A stretch of 7,213 nucleotides of DNA. It comes from Clostridia bacterium (GTDB taxonomy: Bacteria > Bacillota_A > Clostridia > Christensenellales > Borkfalkiaceae). Of this stretch, positions 6,334-7,213 are shown piece after piece. Position 1 is the stretch's first letter. Each line of letters opens with the position of its first letter. The stretch is from the NCBI GenBank assembly GCA_017462425.1, contig JAFTRD010000032.1, forward strand, positions 1-7,213. Reading direction: 5' to 3'. A program made the translations under genes and the position numbers. A model generated the notes under the pieces. The model saw only the letters and a list, made by a program, of their open reading frames with translations, ran no database searches and was not told the DNA's origin.

Positions 6334-6385
6334 AAGTATGTGAAGGAATTTTTTAGTTTATACTTTCATTTACGGAAATTTTTAA
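6334..6385 (-). promoter_or_regulatory. Candidate spoVT promoters (sigma-A-like and sigma-G-like)
   Basis: Two overlapping candidates are visible on the minus strand. A sigma-A-like pair is TTAAAA (6380-6385), 17 bp, TATAAA (6357-6362), with a predicted start near 6350 that leaves room for a leader and the ribosome binding site. A sigma-G-like pair is AGTATA (6359-6364), 18 bp, CATACTT (6334-6340), close to the TGAATA/CATACTA consensus, and spoVT is sigma-G-dependent in B. subtilis. Transcription from the second would start around 6327, inside the GGAGG, which counts against it. Neither is certain. Confidence 0.35.
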
Positions 6386-6400
6386 CGAAACTTCCAATCC

Positions 6401-6431
6401 AAGAAAAAAGCGGAGCAAAAAAGCTCCGCTT
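6401..6431 (-). terminator. Intrinsic terminator after clpX
   Basis: AAGCGGAGC (6423-6431) and GCTCCGCTT (6408-6416) form a perfect 9-bp stem with a TTTTTT loop on the minus strand, followed by a T-rich tail (TTTTCTT). It starts 30 bases after the clpX stop codon and separates clpX from spoVT. Confidence 0.93.
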
Positions 6432-6461
6432 GGTTCTATTTTTGAATATACGTATGCCCGT

Positions 6462-7213
6462 TTACGCTGTTTTTTCGTAGACGAGGACGGGCTGCTCGCC
6501 CTTCTCTACGCACGCCTTGGTGACGATAACTTCCTTCACGCCCTTCTCGGAAGGAATCTTATACATCACGTCGGTCATCAGTCCCTCGATGATGGTTCTA
6601 AGCCCTCTGGCGCCCGTCTTTAAACGGATTGCCGTGCCTGCAATTTCACGCACTGCGTCCCGCTCCACCGTCAGCTTGACCCCGTCCATGCCAACCAATT
6701 TCTGGTATTGCTTGATGATGGCGTTCTTCGGCTCGGTGAGAATTTTTACAAGCGCCTCCTCGTCCAAAGGATTGAGACTGACCACGATGGGGAGTCTGCC
6801 TACGAACTCGGGAATCAAACCGAATTTCGTCAGATCCTGCGGCTTTACCTCCGCCAACAGGGAATAATCCACTTCCCCTGCGCCCAGTCTTAAATTGCCG
6901 CCGAAGCCCATGGTGGTATCGTCCTTACGGGTGGATACGATTTTATCCAAGCCCACGAACGCACCGCCGCAGATGAATAAAACGTTGGAGGTGTCAATTT
7001 TCAAGCACTCCTGCTGGGGGTGCTTTCTACCCCCCTGCGGAGGTACGGAGGCAACCGTGCTTTCGATAATCTTCAACAACGCCTGCTGTACGCCCTCGCC
7101 AGATACGTCACGGGTGATGGATACGTTCTCGCTCTTCCTGGCAATTTTATCAATTTCGTCGATATATACGATTCCCCTCTGGGCACGTTCTATATCGTAA
7201 TCGGCGTTCTGAA
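6462..7213 (-). CDS. clpX: ATP-dependent Clp protease ATP-binding subunit ClpX, partial (N-terminus outside the window)
   Basis: AAA+ unfoldase whose hexamer recognises, unfolds and threads substrates into the ClpP protease in the cytoplasm. The window holds the last 249 residues of about 420; the zinc-binding domain, Walker A and the GYVGE pore loop are upstream. Counting from the first complete codon, Walker B is IVYIDE (14-19), the pore-2 loop region is [13 protein letters not shown] (31-43) and the RKH loop is at 62-64. Sensor 1 lies near FICGGAF, the arginine finger in EFVGRLP, and sensor 2 in TGARGLR of the small C-terminal domain. The IGF loop that docks ClpP precedes the pore-2 segment in neither a complete nor a checkable form here, so ClpP partnership is taken from the family. 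IIESTV replaces the usual IEGTV. The frame is open to the window edge, so an internal TTG at 7079 is not the start. A strong terminator follows. Confidence 0.97.
   Translation of the reverse strand, partial: QNADYDIERAQRGIVYIDEIDKIARKSENVSITRDVSGEGVQQALLKIIESTVASVPPQGGRKHPQQECLKIDTSNVLFICGGAFVGLDKIVSTRKDDTTMGFGGNLRLGAGEVDYSLLAEVKPQDLTKFGLIPEFVGRLPIVVSLNPLDEEALVKILTEPKNAIIKQYQKLVGMDGVKLTVERDAVREIAGTAIRLKTGARGLRTIIEGLMTDVMYKIPSEKGVKEVIVTKACVEKGEQPVLVYEKTA

Noticed and set aside
6462..7079. A 205-residue stand-alone protein starting at TTG 7079
   Set aside because: The frame continues open upstream with conserved ClpX Walker B and pore-loop residues to the window edge.
6014..7200. Plus-strand open frames opposite spoVT and clpX
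   Set aside because: They are antisense to strongly conserved coding sequence and lack any recognisable product.

Overview
The window looks like a chromosomal segment from an endospore-lineage Firmicute, most likely a member of the Clostridia. This rests on a near-canonical SpoVT, a YabM/SpoVB-type flippase, a YabN-type MazG and strong AAAGGAG-like ribosome binding sites. The genus cannot be told from the sequence. All six genes lie on the minus strand, so the biological reading order runs from 7213 down to 1. No plus-strand gene, RNA gene, mobile element, CRISPR array or attachment site could be supported.

Layout in transcription order: the C-terminal ~60% of clpX (7213-6462), closed by a strong intrinsic terminator; spoVT (6318-5773) with its own upstream region and a terminator directly behind it; a tight three-gene block of a MurJ/SpoVB/YabM-type flippase (5700-4396), a tetrapyrrole-methylase-like/MazG fusion (4399-2966) and a DusB-type tRNA dihydrouridine synthase (2976-2026), whose reading frames overlap by 4 and 11 bases; a terminator; then a clear sigma-A-type promoter and gyrB (1865 to beyond position 1, roughly 15-20 C-terminal residues missing).

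The spoVT-flippase-mazG order matches the spoVT-yabM-yabN order of Bacillus subtilis. The flanks differ: clpX lies upstream where mfd would be expected, and dus plus gyrB lie downstream where yabO/yabP/yabQ/divIC would be expected. The block combines a forespore regulator, a probable cell-wall or spore-envelope lipid flippase, nucleotide-pool cleaning and tRNA modification. gyrB is its own transcription unit.

This is mainly a housekeeping and sporulation region, and no wholly new system was recognised. The points most worth a second look are the perfect 11-bp inverted repeat that sits against the gyrB ribosome binding site, the terminator placed 18 bases before the flippase start codon (which also argues against a longer TTG-started protein), the eroded SAM-binding motifs in the N-terminal half of the MazG fusion, and a flippase with about 12 rather than 14 membrane segments.
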